Below are positions 1-8,945 of a stretch of DNA of 64,000 nucleotides, piece after piece. This DNA comes from Cyclobacterium sp. SYSU L10401 (lineage in GTDB: Bacteria; Bacteroidota; Bacteroidia; Cytophagales; Cyclobacteriaceae), in assembly GCF_010993705.1 (NCBI RefSeq), contig NZ_WOFO01000012.1, positions 86,288 through 150,287 on the forward strand, written 5' to 3'. Position 1 is the first letter of the stretch. Every line of letters begins with the position of its first letter. The translations under genes were made by a program, and so were the position numbers. Below the pieces are notes generated by a model. That model ran no database searches. It saw only the letters and a list, made by a program, of their open reading frames with translations, and was not told where the DNA came from.

Positions 1-1034
1 GCCAGGTTATCTGATCTTTTCTTGGCCTCTGCAAGTTTGGTTTGATAGGATTCTGATTTCTTTATCTCTTTGATAATACTGAAAATAAATCCGGAAGACC
101 CAATCACACCCACAATAATCAACAGCCCAAGTAAGAGTGAAAGCTTGTAGGTAAGTTGGTAGGCAGATTGATTCTCCGCTTCGGATTTCAGCAAGGCTTC
201 TTTCTGCAATGAAGAGACAATATGTTGGATATTGATGATAAGGGCACGGTTTTTTTCATTCAGTTCCTGTTCAAGCTCGCTTAATCGGGAACGAAGAAAT
301 TGCTCTTCATTGTTAATGTCCAGGACCATTTGCCTCACGGCATAAATGATAGAGTCTGAGCTGGAAAGGGTATGATTATCCACCTGGTTGATCCTATTAA
401 GGTTTAGCCGAAGCATGCCCAGGATTTTTTCCATATCTTCCTTCCCCGCCCCGGCCAGTACATCTCCAAAGTCCTCCTGCTTTTTGGGTTGGATCGGTTT
501 TACTTCAGTTTTGTCGCTTTTCTCTCTGGATGGAGGATTGATACCTATCCGTATCTTACCCAAACTTTGGAGCCGGCTCAATTCCTCTTTTCTTTTTATT
601 TTTCTTTCGATATTGTAGAGGGCTTCTTTGCTAAAGTTCCTGTTGTAGAGGTTGGCTTTTACGTCCTGTAAACCCTTATATACGACCATCAATTCATTGA
701 CACTGTAGTTGATCCGCTTAATCTGCCCCATTTCAGCAGTGTCTGCAGCCATTCCCTCCAATTTTCTGATTTCTTCCTGGATTCGATTGTAGTAGTCCAG
801 ATTTTGGCTGGAATCTTCCTCTGCAAAAACACTACGGGATTTGTCAAGCTGATAAATGTCAGCCAGTAATTCATTCAAATTTCTAAGCTTTTCGTTGGGT
901 TCGGAAAGGGACTCTACTGATTCGAGTAATTGCGTTACACTATAATAAGTAATGGCTCCAGCTCCTACAATCAGGCATATCGCCAGAAAAAAGCCAAGGA
1001 TTACTTTTATTCTCGCATTGAATCTCATAGACAT
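1..1034 (-). CDS. Sensor histidine kinase-like protein, C-terminus outside the window
   Basis: The frame runs open from the ATG at 1034 to the window edge (344 codons), so the protein is truncated by the window, not by mutation. It begins MSMRFNARIKVILGFFLAI, a membrane helix at about residues 9-30. A long extracytoplasmic region rich in Leu, Glu and Lys, probably coiled coil, follows, then a second helix at about 298-320 (LLLGLLIIVGVIGSSGFIF) and a charged coiled-coil linker. This two-helix layout with an unclassified sensor region is typical of Bacteroidota sensor kinases, often hybrid ones. The kinase domain itself is not visible, so the assignment is inferred from architecture; a chemoreceptor-like protein or adenylate cyclase sensor is possible. 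Confidence 0.6.
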   Translation of the reverse strand, partial: MSMRFNARIKVILGFFLAICLIVGAGAITYYSVTQLLESVESLSEPNEKLRNLNELLADIYQLDKSRSVFAEEDSSQNLDYYNRIQEEIRKLEGMAADTAEMGQIKRINYSVNELMVVYKGLQDVKANLYNRNFSKEALYNIERKIKRKEELSRLQSLGKIRIGINPPSREKSDKTEVKPIQPKKQEDFGDVLAGAGKEDMEKILGMLRLNLNRINQVDNHTLSSSDSIIYAVRQMVLDINNEEQFLRSRLSELEQELNEKNRALIINIQHIVSSLQKEALLKSEAENQSAYQLTYKLSLLLGLLIIVGVIGSSGFIFSIIKEIKKSESYQTKLAEAKKRSDNL

Positions 1035-1204
1035 GGCTATTTTAAAAGGTTACTATCAACCTTGGTTGGATTTCAGGACTTAAATGTAACCATAAATTAC
1101 AGGTTTTTATATATAACCTGTTGTGAATGAACTTGATTTATAAACCATTATTTCCCTCACCAGGGTATTAAAAACGCATGCGGTAGCTAAATTCTTGAAT
1201 TGAT

Positions 1205-1840
1205 TCAGTCGATTTCTACGGATACCTGATGAGAAATGGTTTCAAACACATGATAAATGGCATAATAAGTGACAGGAACGGAAACTACCAAACCTATGCC
1301 AAAAAGCAATGCCCCTGCCATATTGATGACCGCTAAAAATAATCCGAAGATGAAAAATTTCAACCATTGTTTGTGAATAATCTTCCGGCTGTACTCCAGT
1401 GATTTCCAGAAATCCAAACCAAAGAAAATGCTGATAATTATCCCAAACATATAAGCCACCAACAGGTAAATGCCCGGTAAAATCAAAGCAAGAATACCCA
1501 GGACTGTCAAAAACTGTCCAACAATCCAAACCAAAATAACCGGTATATAGTAGCCAAAACCCTTAAAGAAATCAGGATAATTTACCGGCTCTCTTTGGCT
1601 AACCTTATTGGCCACCAAATAAAATCCGGCAAATAAGGGGCCTGCCAGAAACAATGAAAACACAAATAAAAAATCAGGTGCATACAGCATAAATAAGAAC
1701 TGAAGCGAAAGGATCAGCAAAGTAAAGGAAATTGAATAAAGGCTTACCTTTTGGTAAGTATCCCAAGCTTTGATGAAGGCTTCTCTGATGTCAAATTCGT
1801 AATTCCCGGCTGTTAAGAGTTCCAGATGTCTTTTGTCCAT
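1205..1840 (-). CDS. Multi-pass membrane protein of unknown function
   Basis: A 211-residue protein with a short polar N-terminus (about 25 residues) and about five or six hydrophobic helices, including repeated Gly-rich segments such as LALILPGIYLLVAYMFGI and FLAGPLFAGFYLVANK. The amphipathic KAWDTYQK stretch before the first helix and the GIYL/LPG signature resemble the membrane proteins often labelled DUF975 or glycerophosphodiester phosphodiesterase membrane-domain-like, but I cannot fix the family. It is transcribed in the same direction as the kinase fragment downstream and the cystathionine synthase upstream (31 bp gap), so it may be co-transcribed with the latter. No catalytic motif is visible. 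Confidence 0.7.
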   Translation of the reverse strand: MDKRHLELLTAGNYEFDIREAFIKAWDTYQKVSLYSISFTLLILSLQFLFMLYAPDFLFVFSLFLAGPLFAGFYLVANKVSQREPVNYPDFFKGFGYYIPVILVWIVGQFLTVLGILALILPGIYLLVAYMFGIIISIFFGLDFWKSLEYSRKIIHKQWLKFFIFGLFLAVINMAGALLFGIGLVVSVPVTYYAIYHVFETISHQVSVEID

Positions 1841-1871
1841 TGTGCGATTTCCCTAATTAACCCAAACAAAA

Positions 1872-3239
1872 TTACCTGGTAATTGCCTCTAAAATGTCAT
1901 GCTTGGTGATGATGTGTACCCGGTGTGCCTCATCCCTTACCAAAACGGCCTTTTCTTTTTCCACCATGGAAGAAAGCACATCCAGGGTGCTATCCAAAGC
2001 AACAAAATGCATGGAATCTTCCATCACCTGATCCACGGTGGCATCTTTCATTTCAGGGTTTTCAATTATTTTTAAGAGCAGTTTATTGTCTGTCAGGCTA
2101 CCTACCACCTGTCCGTCCTCCATTACCGGAATCTGAGATACGCTATTTTCATTCATGATGCCTATGGCGTGCCTGACTTTATCTTTTTTACGAACTACCA
2201 CCAGTTGGTATTCCTCACTCCTGGCGTTGACAATGTCCCTGGCCGAGCCAAAGGTTTTATTTTCCATAAAACCATGATTTCTCATCCAGTCGTCATTGTA
2301 AACCTTACCCAGGTACCTGGTACCGTGGTCAGGCAGCAAAATCACCATTACATCCCCTTTTTTCAGGTTTTCTTTGGCATATTCCAATGCACCGTGCACA
2401 GCAGATCCACAAGACCAGCCCACAAATAGTCCCTCTTCCCTGGAAAGCCTACGGGTCATCACAGCAGCATCCTTATCTGTCACCTTGATAAAATGGTCTA
2501 TAACCGAGAAATCAACATTTTTGGGTAAGATGTCCTCTCCAATACCCTCTGTCAGGTAGGGATAAATTTCATTCTCATCAAATTCTCCGGTTTCCTTGTA
2601 CTTCTTAAATACCGAGCCATAGGTATCTATACCCACGGAAACCAAACCATCAAACTTTTCTTTGAGGAATTTGGCAGTACCTGACATAGACCCGCCGGTA
2701 CCTACCCCTGCAGCAAAATGCGTCACGGTTCCTTCCGTATCCCGCCAGATTTCAGGGCCTGTAGTTTCATAATGTGCCTTCCAGTTGGAAAGGTTGTCAT
2801 ATTGGTTGGGGTAAAATGAGTTAGGAATATCCTCATTCAGTTTCCTGGCCACGGCATAATAGGATCGGGGATCATCCGGCGACACATTCGTCGGACATAC
2901 GATCACCTCCGCTCCCACAGCTTTCAGAATGTCTATTTTTTCTTTGGATTGCTTGTCGGCCATGGTAAAGATACATTTGTACCCTTTAGCAATACCTGCC
3001 AAAGCCAGTCCCATCCCTGTGTTGCCACTGGTGCCTTCTATGATTGTTCCACCCGGCTTCAAAATACCGGCTTTTTCGGCATCCTCTACCATTTTTATGG
3101 CCATCCGGTCTTTCATCGAATTTCCCGGATTAAAATATTCGACCTTTACCAATATTTCACCAGCGATGCCTTTGTTCAGCTTGTTGAGCCGAACCAATGG
3201 TGTATTGCCTATCGTTTCAATAATGGAGTTATAAATCAT
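1872..3239 (-). CDS. Cystathionine beta-synthase (PLP enzyme with CBS pair)
   Basis: Fold-type II PLP enzyme of 455 residues that condenses serine (or O-acetylserine) with homocysteine or sulfide in cytosolic transsulfuration. The N-terminal 320 residues carry NTPLVRLNK, the PLP lysine in NPGNSMKDRMA (K43), the phosphate/substrate loop EGTSGNTGMGLA and the glycine loop GVGTGGSMSG. After a short linker the C-terminal 110 residues form two CBS motifs (HAIGIMNENSVSQIPVMEDG and the segment ending HIITKHDILEAI), the arrangement of cystathionine beta-synthase rather than plain cysteine synthase. No N-terminal haem-binding extension is present, as usual in bacteria. It lies 111 bp downstream of pyrB on the same strand. 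Which acceptor it prefers cannot be read from sequence. Confidence 0.92.
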   Translation of the reverse strand: MIYNSIIETIGNTPLVRLNKLNKGIAGEILVKVEYFNPGNSMKDRMAIKMVEDAEKAGILKPGGTIIEGTSGNTGMGLALAGIAKGYKCIFTMADKQSKEKIDILKAVGAEVIVCPTNVSPDDPRSYYAVARKLNEDIPNSFYPNQYDNLSNWKAHYETTGPEIWRDTEGTVTHFAAGVGTGGSMSGTAKFLKEKFDGLVSVGIDTYGSVFKKYKETGEFDENEIYPYLTEGIGEDILPKNVDFSVIDHFIKVTDKDAAVMTRRLSREEGLFVGWSCGSAVHGALEYAKENLKKGDVMVILLPDHGTRYLGKVYNDDWMRNHGFMENKTFGSARDIVNARSEEYQLVVVRKKDKVRHAIGIMNENSVSQIPVMEDGQVVGSLTDNKLLLKIIENPEMKDATVDQVMEDSMHFVALDSTLDVLSSMVEKEKAVLVRDEAHRVHIITKHDILEAITR

Positions 3240-3306
3240 GAATTCTTCTTAAAGCAATTTAACATAAATGAGCTGTCTAACAGAAGCCTGAGCCACTTAC
3301 CCTAAA

Positions 3307-3345
3307 GGGTGAAACGTTGGAATCCTAAATTCCTTTATTTCACCC
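3307..3345 (-). terminator. Nested hairpin between pyrB and the cystathionine synthase gene
   Basis: GGGTGAAA (3307-3314) pairs perfectly with TTTCACCC (3338-3345), and inside it GGAAT (3319-3323) pairs with ATTCC (3329-3333). It sits just after the pyrB stop. The U-tract on the minus strand is poor (TTTA), so it may be a weak terminator, an mRNA-stabilising structure or a leader element of the downstream gene. Confidence 0.5.
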
Positions 3346-3350
3346 CTAAC

Positions 3351-4280
3351 TTATTTGACACCCGCCAGCAGGTAAAGGACTGCCATTCTAATGGCAACTC
3401 CATTTTCGACTTGTTGTAAGATGATCGCATTGTCTGAATCAGCCACATCTGAATTAAGTTCCACACCTCGATTGATCGGGCCTGGGTGCATGATGACGAT
3501 TTCCTTGTCCAGGCGATTCAATAGCTTTTTATTGATTCCAAAATAAAGGGCATATTCTCTCAGAGATGGAAAATATTTGATTTGCTGTCTTTCTAGTTGA
3601 ATGCGCAAGACATTTGCCACATCACACCATTGAAGGGCTTTAAAGACATCCTGCTCTACCTTTACTCCCAGTTCCGCAATATGTTTGGGCATCAGGGTCA
3701 CAGGTCCGCAGACCATCACCTCAGCTCCCAATTTTTGAAGGCAAAATATATTGGATAGTGCCACCCTGGAATGAAGAATGTCACCAATAATGGCTACTTT
3801 TTTTCCTGCCACTTCACCCAATTTCTCCCGAATGGAAAATGCATCCAGCAAGGCCTGCGTGGGATGTTCATGGGTCCCATCACCCGCATTGATAATATTG
3901 GCCCGTATATGTCTGGAAAGAAAGTGAGGAGCCCCTGGGCTAAAATGCCTCATGACTACCATGTCCACCTTCATGGCCAGGATATTATTTACCGTATCGA
4001 TCAGGGTTTCTCCCTTCTTCACAGAGCTACTTCCTGAAGCAAAATTGACTACATCGGCAGATAGTCTCTTTTCTGCCAATTCAAATGACAATTTGGTCCT
4101 GGTTGAATTTTCAAAAAACACATTGGCAATGGTGATGTCTCTGAGGGAGGGCACCTTTTTTATAGGGCGATTCAATACCTCCTTAAAATTATCTGCCGTT
4201 TCAAAAATTAGTTGAATGTCTGCTTCAGTGAGGCCTTTGATTCCTAACAAATGTCTGGTGCTGAGCTGCTGCATGGGCAT
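3351..4280 (-). CDS. pyrB: Aspartate carbamoyltransferase catalytic subunit
   Basis: Transfers the carbamoyl group of carbamoyl phosphate to aspartate, the committed step of pyrimidine synthesis. The 309 residues match the normal catalytic-chain length. Visible motifs are the carbamoyl-phosphate loop FENSTRTKLSFELAEKR, the HPTQALLDAF segment and HPGPINRGVELNSDVAD near the C-terminus. The start ATG overlaps the stop of pyrR by one base (TAATG), so translation is probably coupled. No regulatory chain gene pyrI is adjacent; feedback control may be indirect through PyrR. ATG at 4280 is used; a second in-frame ATG lies two codons later. Confidence 0.96.
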   Translation of the reverse strand: MPMQQLSTRHLLGIKGLTEADIQLIFETADNFKEVLNRPIKKVPSLRDITIANVFFENSTRTKLSFELAEKRLSADVVNFASGSSSVKKGETLIDTVNNILAMKVDMVVMRHFSPGAPHFLSRHIRANIINAGDGTHEHPTQALLDAFSIREKLGEVAGKKVAIIGDILHSRVALSNIFCLQKLGAEVMVCGPVTLMPKHIAELGVKVEQDVFKALQWCDVANVLRIQLERQQIKYFPSLREYALYFGINKKLLNRLDKEIVIMHPGPINRGVELNSDVADSDNAIILQQVENGVAIRMAVLYLLAGVK

Positions 4281-4828
4281 TAATTACTTTCTTTTTCAGT
4301 GATCCATATGGCGTCCTCCGGAAATCCCTGAGATTGCCACTCTACACTTACATATTGGCTTTCCAGGGTATTCACCTGCCTCCCGTAATAATTCGGTCTG
4401 ATCGGGAAATCCCTGGTGTATTTTCTGTCAATCAACACCATCAATTCCACCTTTAGCGGCCTGCCATACGCTATCATGGCATCCATGGCTGCCCTCACAG
4501 ACCGACCTTTATACAATACATCATCTACCAAAATGACTTTCTTGTTTTCAATCAAAAAATTTATTTTAGTCTCGTTGGCTCTGAGGGGAATGTCCCTGCG
4601 CCTGAAATCATCCCTGTGAAAAGTCGCATCTAAATAGCCATACTTCAGGTGGAGCTGCCTGATTTCCTGCATGCGCTGAACGATCCTATCCAGCACCAAA
4701 GCTCCTCTGGGTTGAAGACCTAAAAGCACGGTATTATCAAAATCATCGTGGTTTTCGATCAATTGGTGACAAAACCTGCTGATGATGATGGATATCTGGG
4801 TCTGATCAAGAACAAGTCTTTTTTGCAT
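4280..4828 (-). CDS. pyrR: PyrR: pyrimidine regulator / uracil phosphoribosyltransferase
   Basis: Type I phosphoribosyltransferase of the PyrR family (182 residues from the ATG at 4828), which in Firmicutes binds pyr mRNA in response to UMP and also has UPRT activity. The PRPP-binding motif VILVDDVLYKGRSVRAAMDA is intact, as are the LGLQPRGA segment and the basic RRRDIPLR stretch. A longer frame exists from a TTG at 4846, but the ATG starting MQKRLVLDQ matches the expected family N-terminus and is preferred. It is first of the pyrR-pyrB pair. Only 50 bp separate it from the upstream gene, leaving no room for a typical antiterminator/terminator leader. Confidence 0.92.
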   Translation of the reverse strand: MQKRLVLDQTQISIIISRFCHQLIENHDDFDNTVLLGLQPRGALVLDRIVQRMQEIRQLHLKYGYLDATFHRDDFRRRDIPLRANETKINFLIENKKVILVDDVLYKGRSVRAAMDAMIAYGRPLKVELMVLIDRKYTRDFPIRPNYYGRQVNTLESQYVSVEWQSQGFPEDAIWITEKESN

Positions 4829-4843
4829 GATTAAACTTTGAGG

Positions 4844-4851
4844 CAAATATA
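4844..4851 (-). promoter_or_regulatory. Possible -7 element of a pyrR promoter
   Basis: On the minus strand the bases read TATATTTG, matching the Bacteroidota -7 consensus TAnnTTTG, 15 bp before the pyrR ATG. No convincing -33 TTG is seen at the expected distance, so this is tentative; read-through from the upstream gene is the alternative. Confidence 0.35.
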
Positions 4852-4878
4852 TAAATAATTTATTTGGACGAGGCCGAC

Positions 4879-6468
4879 CTAAATGAAATCATCGACTTTT
4901 ATTTTAGTGAAAAAATTTACCTCTCTGCTTTTTGCTTTACCATCTTCCCCCTGATAGCGTATCCTTTGTTTTCCACTTAACAGGTAATAATCAGCGTACC
5001 ACCATAGCAACTGAAGGCTGTCTTCCCGGGTATCGGCAATGCGTTCGTTTTCGTTGATGAGTTCAATCTCAAAAGGCTCATTTTCCATGACCACTTCTCC
5101 CCGCTTGATTTGGCTGAGGAGGATTTCCGTTTCATCCAAGTACATGTAAAAAAGATTGTCCCCGCTAAAACTCATTTCACCGAATTTTACCGGCTCTCTT
5201 TTACTGGCATTATCCAGATTCAGGGTATTGTCCCAAACGATATTTCCTTCCTCATCCAATAAAATAAATTGTGCTGCCAGATACTTGTACTGGTTGGTTA
5301 CCTGATTGCTCCTGAATCTGGGATCCATCCACAGTGGATTATACATGCCACTGTAGCCCCCCATCATGGGATTCAAACGGTAAAAATTACTGGCATACAT
5401 GCCATCTCTGGGTATAGACCTGGAAGTTGAAGAAATAAAATGATCATTATAAATTAAATAATAACCATCTGAAGCATTGATTTCCCGGGTTACCACTACA
5501 TTCCTGATGGGGATATTTTTTTCTCTGTTGAGTTGTCTTTCCACTTTTTTCAACCTTCTCTCCCTGGTTTTTTCAGGCAAATAATTGTAAAAGTTTTCAA
5601 AATCAGATACGGAATAAAACTTGTTTTCATACTCCCCAAACTCGTTGATTTTGGAAAAGTACAAGCCCTGGTAAGCTTCCTTCTTTCGCAATCCGTAGGG
5701 TCCGATAAGCGCCTGTTTGTAATTGTAGGAGGAGGTAAGCAGTCCTTCTACAATTTCCATGGAAGGGTCTTCAAGATCATCAATCTTAACTTCCCTCAAC
5801 TTGTTGCCATCCATATCAAAAGTCAGGATGGATACAATTTTCTTCTTGTAAAAATCCCGCCTGCTCATGACCACATCAAAAACATTGAGGTCAGGATCTT
5901 TTCTCATTTGCAATATTTTGGCATCTTTCTCGAATAAACCCGGAACGGTAACCACCTCCTTACTGGGTATATCCAAAATCTGTATCACCGGTCTGAAATC
6001 ATACTTGCCCATGAAAACAGCCTTTTTATTGAAAACCAAAAAATCCTGCAGTTCCATCTCCAAAATGCTAGTGAGCGACATTTCACTTAACGATTCATCT
6101 TCCAGATTAATCTCAAAAATCGCTTTTTCAGGGTTATACTGAGAACCCTTATTAAACAGAACATACAGGAAATCCTCATCCAAATCAAACCCTACCAATT
6201 CATGAAAATCCTCCAATTTAATTTGCCTGGCTGAATCTGCTTCTAACTGAAAGTCGGACTGCAGGTATTCGAAAATGTTTTTAACCCCATAGGTGGTTTC
6301 AGACTTCATCCGAAAAGCAACCATACCATCCTGTCTGGGCAGCACAAAAAAATCGTCCTCTGACCAATTTGTTTCCACTTCCAGTCTCTGGGTAAATTGA
6401 ACCTGACTGTAAATGGCACCAAAAAAGAAGCTTAAAGCCAAAGTGAACACTAAGGTCTTGTTAATCAT
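4879..6468 (-). CDS. Exported protein of unknown function
   Basis: A 529-residue protein beginning with a Sec signal peptide (MINKTLVFTLALSFFFGAIYS, cleavage probably after AIYS). The rest is acidic and rich in beta-type segments and aromatic residues, with short blocks such as DDFFVLPRQDGMVAFR and FYRLNPMMGGYSGMYNPLW. Alternating strand-rich segments of about 50-60 residues suggest a propeller-like fold, but no catalytic or binding motif is recognised. There is no lipobox, so it is probably periplasmic or outer-membrane associated. It sits directly upstream of pyrR in the same direction, probably by chance. I do not recognise the family. Confidence 0.8.
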   Translation of the reverse strand: MINKTLVFTLALSFFFGAIYSQVQFTQRLEVETNWSEDDFFVLPRQDGMVAFRMKSETTYGVKNIFEYLQSDFQLEADSARQIKLEDFHELVGFDLDEDFLYVLFNKGSQYNPEKAIFEINLEDESLSEMSLTSILEMELQDFLVFNKKAVFMGKYDFRPVIQILDIPSKEVVTVPGLFEKDAKILQMRKDPDLNVFDVVMSRRDFYKKKIVSILTFDMDGNKLREVKIDDLEDPSMEIVEGLLTSSYNYKQALIGPYGLRKKEAYQGLYFSKINEFGEYENKFYSVSDFENFYNYLPEKTRERRLKKVERQLNREKNIPIRNVVVTREINASDGYYLIYNDHFISSTSRSIPRDGMYASNFYRLNPMMGGYSGMYNPLWMDPRFRSNQVTNQYKYLAAQFILLDEEGNIVWDNTLNLDNASKREPVKFGEMSFSGDNLFYMYLDETEILLSQIKRGEVVMENEPFEIELINENERIADTREDSLQLLWWYADYYLLSGKQRIRYQGEDGKAKSREVNFFTKIKVDDFI

Positions 6469-6918
6469 ATCTGAGGCGTTTTTAATGAATTTTTGCTTTC
6501 CCTAGTCTTAAGGAAAAGCGGGAATTGGATAAATGAGATCAAACCATTAAGCTGGAAATAATCCCCAACGGATTTATGGGTAAAACATCGGCAAATAAAA
6601 CTTCCGGCAATGATTATTGGTGATGGTTTTACCAGTTTCTTTTTTCTTTCCCGGCCAGGAAATGTTGGTTTAAAATATTCAGTCAATCCAAACAGAATAC
6701 TCCTAAATGTATTAAAGTAAACAAAATCCAAACCTGCTAAATTCCTTCGTGCAGTAAATTTTTCCATCTGATGCATCCGCATTGGGCATGGGTAACTTTC
6801 TCCATTTTCCATGGGGAAATAAAAATATTTACCTCTTCTTATTGTAGGAGTAGTGAATCTCAGTTTTTGCATTGCCAGCATAAGATAAGGCGAATGATTT
6901 TATTTTAAAACAAATATT
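6469..6918. other. 450-bp divergent intergenic region
   Basis: Lies between the exported protein (minus) and the PolX gene (plus), so it should carry promoters for both. An open frame on the minus strand (6465-6881) has atypical composition, no recognisable domain and many Cys, Arg and Phe codons; I treat it as non-coding. No RNA gene or strong repeat is seen. Confidence 0.5.
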
Positions 6919-8661
6919 ATGGACATTTGTCCTGTAGTCACAACAACGCAACCTGCCTTGGATAACAAACAAATAGTAAGTGTTTTAAAATTGACCATGC
7001 AGCTCATGGAGTTGCATGAAGAAAATGCTTTTAAAATAAGAGGCTACCAATCAGCCATCAATAGCATAGAAAGGGAGGGCAAGCCCCTTGCTGACCTTGA
7101 CCTTACGCAACTTCAGGAATTTTCAGGGATCGGAAAGAGCATTGCGGAAGGCATTGTTACCATCCGGGAAACGGGAACACATCCCCCATTGGAAAAACTG
7201 CTGGAGAAAACCCCACAGGGTATCCTGGAAATAATGGAAATCAAAGGATTGGGGCCCAAAAAAATCAAAGTCCTTTGGCAGGAGCTGGAGATCACCTCCA
7301 CCCATGAACTTATGGAAGCCTGTCAGTCAGGTCAGGTGGCTAAAATCAAAGGTTTTGGCGAAAAAACCCAGGAAAGTATCCTGCAGGCACTGGAATACAG
7401 GGCTTCCAATAAGGGAAAATGGTTGTATGCCGATGTGGAAGTACTGGGAGAGGAATTGCAGGCTGAATTGGAAAAATTAGAGGACAGGGAGTGGATTGGC
7501 GCAGTAGGCCCCTACGGCAGAATGTCTGAAATCGTGGACAGCATTTCATTTCTGATCGGAACTGATCAAGCCCAATCTACCCTAAAAAAGATCAATGATT
7601 TGGATGGTTGGGAGCAGGAGGCGGCTTCGTCAAGCCCTTACAGGTGGCAGGGGTATTGGAAAGGTGAAGACATCCCTGTAATTATTTTTCTGAGCACAAA
7701 GGCTAATTTTCTGAGGCAAAAACTTCTTAAAACATCAAGTTCGATGCACCTACAAGCTCCGGTTGACGGAGGGCAAACCCTGGGGCAACATTTTTATCTG
7801 GCTGGTTTTACTTCTGAGCAGGATGCCTATGAAAAAGCTGGATTTTCGTACCTTCCAGCCCCTTTGCGGGAAGGAAATGGTGAACTGGAATGGATAAAAT
7901 CTCATGCAATCAGCGAATTATTAACGGTAGATGACCTTACAGGTCCGCTACACAATCATTCTACGTACAGCGATGGCAGGCATAGCTTGAAAGAGATGGC
8001 CGAATATTGCCGGGACGCAGGCTTTTCCTACCTGGGCATTGCTGACCACAGCAAATCAGCCTTCTATGCCAATGGCCTGGATGAAGACCGAATCCTGCAG
8101 CAGCACAAAGAAATAGATACCCTCAATGAGGCCCTTGCACCATTTCGTATCTTCAAAGGCATAGAAAGTGACATACTTATTGATGGCAGCCTGGATTATT
8201 CAACAGATGTACTGGCTTCCTTTGACTATATCGTGGCTTCCATTCACTCAGGTCTGAATATGGATATCAATAAAGCGACTGCAAGGCTCATCAGGGCCAT
8301 TCAGCATCCATTTACGACCATTTTGGGGCACCCGACTGGCAGACTACTGCTTCGGAGAGAAGGCTATCCCATAGATCACCGCGCTGTGATTAATGCCTGT
8401 GCAGCATATAAAGTAGTGATTGAAATCAATGCCAACCCCTGGCGATTGGACCTGGACTGGCGCTGGGTGAGATATGCCATGGACAAAGGGGTATTGCTGT
8501 CTATCAATCCTGATGCCCATGAGAAAAAAGGCTTTGCTGACATGAAGTATGGTGTCATCGCCGGTAGAAAAGGGGGACTGACGAAGGACATGACCCTGAA
8601 TACAAAAACTACCGAAGAACTGGCTCAGTATTTTGAATCCCGAAAAAATAAAATCCAATGA
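6919..8661 (+). CDS. polX: PolX-family protein with HhH repeats and PHP phosphoesterase domain
   Basis: A 580-residue family X polymerase/PHP protein implicated in base-excision and gap repair. The N-terminal part has the polymerase-beta 8-kDa-like region and helix-hairpin-helix motifs (FSGIGKSIAEGI 68-79, IKGLGPKKI 108-116, IKGFGEKTQESI 143-154). The C-terminal PHP domain (about 340-575) keeps the metal-binding set: HNH 355-357, ADH 375-377, E416, H443, H471 and D532/H534. The middle nucleotidyltransferase region (about 170-300) lacks the GSxRR and DxD signatures (EWIGAVGPYGRMSEIVDSIS), so polymerase activity is doubtful while the 3'-5' exonuclease/phosphoesterase should work. The stop overlaps the next gene (ATGA), suggesting an operon. 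Confidence 0.9.
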   Translation: MDICPVVTTTQPALDNKQIVSVLKLTMQLMELHEENAFKIRGYQSAINSIEREGKPLADLDLTQLQEFSGIGKSIAEGIVTIRETGTHPPLEKLLEKTPQGILEIMEIKGLGPKKIKVLWQELEITSTHELMEACQSGQVAKIKGFGEKTQESILQALEYRASNKGKWLYADVEVLGEELQAELEKLEDREWIGAVGPYGRMSEIVDSISFLIGTDQAQSTLKKINDLDGWEQEAASSSPYRWQGYWKGEDIPVIIFLSTKANFLRQKLLKTSSSMHLQAPVDGGQTLGQHFYLAGFTSEQDAYEKAGFSYLPAPLREGNGELEWIKSHAISELLTVDDLTGPLHNHSTYSDGRHSLKEMAEYCRDAGFSYLGIADHSKSAFYANGLDEDRILQQHKEIDTLNEALAPFRIFKGIESDILIDGSLDYSTDVLASFDYIVASIHSGLNMDINKATARLIRAIQHPFTTILGHPTGRLLLRREGYPIDHRAVINACAAYKVVIEINANPWRLDLDWRWVRYAMDKGVLLSINPDAHEKKGFADMKYGVIAGRKGGLTKDMTLNTKTTEELAQYFESRKNKIQ

Positions 8662-8945
8662 ATTGGAAAGAAATGAACGTGGATAGCTTGCTTCAGAAAT
8701 CCTTCCTATTTGGATTGGCGGGTATAGTAAGTTGTATGGTCCCACTAATTACGTTGGCTATGCAATGGGGAGAGAACAGGTATATTCATTTATTTACTGG
8801 GCTGGGGCTGGCATTGCAATTGTTTGGATTGAGTTTGTCCGTATTGGTACTGAGAAGGAAGAAGATAGGAGATATACAAAAAGAGAAAGCCAAAAAAATG
8901 GTTTTGGTCCTTGCTGTAGCCCTGTTGTTTTTTATTTTGGTATAG
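8658..8945 (+). CDS. Small three-helix membrane protein
   Basis: A 95-residue protein with three predicted membrane helices (about 14-34, 42-64 and 78-95), the last two joined by a short basic loop RRKKIGDIQKEKAKK. No motif identifies a function. Its ATG overlaps the PolX stop by four bases, and the next gene begins immediately after its stop codon with no spacer, which supports it as a real, translationally coupled gene. A second start six codons downstream (Met6) is possible. Confidence 0.7.
   Translation: MNWKEMNVDSLLQKSFLFGLAGIVSCMVPLITLAMQWGENRYIHLFTGLGLALQLFGLSLSVLVLRRKKIGDIQKEKAKKMVLVLAVALLFFILV

Noticed and set aside
1094..1107. 14-base match AAATTACAGGTTTT shared with 48175-48188 upstream of the SusC gene
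   Set aside because: A match of this length between two places in 64 kb of AT-rich DNA is expected by chance, and the second copy lacks the palindromic partner.
6465..6881. 138-residue minus-strand frame between the exported protein and polX
   Set aside because: Atypical composition, no domain, no start signal, and the exported protein begins inside it; likely non-coding.
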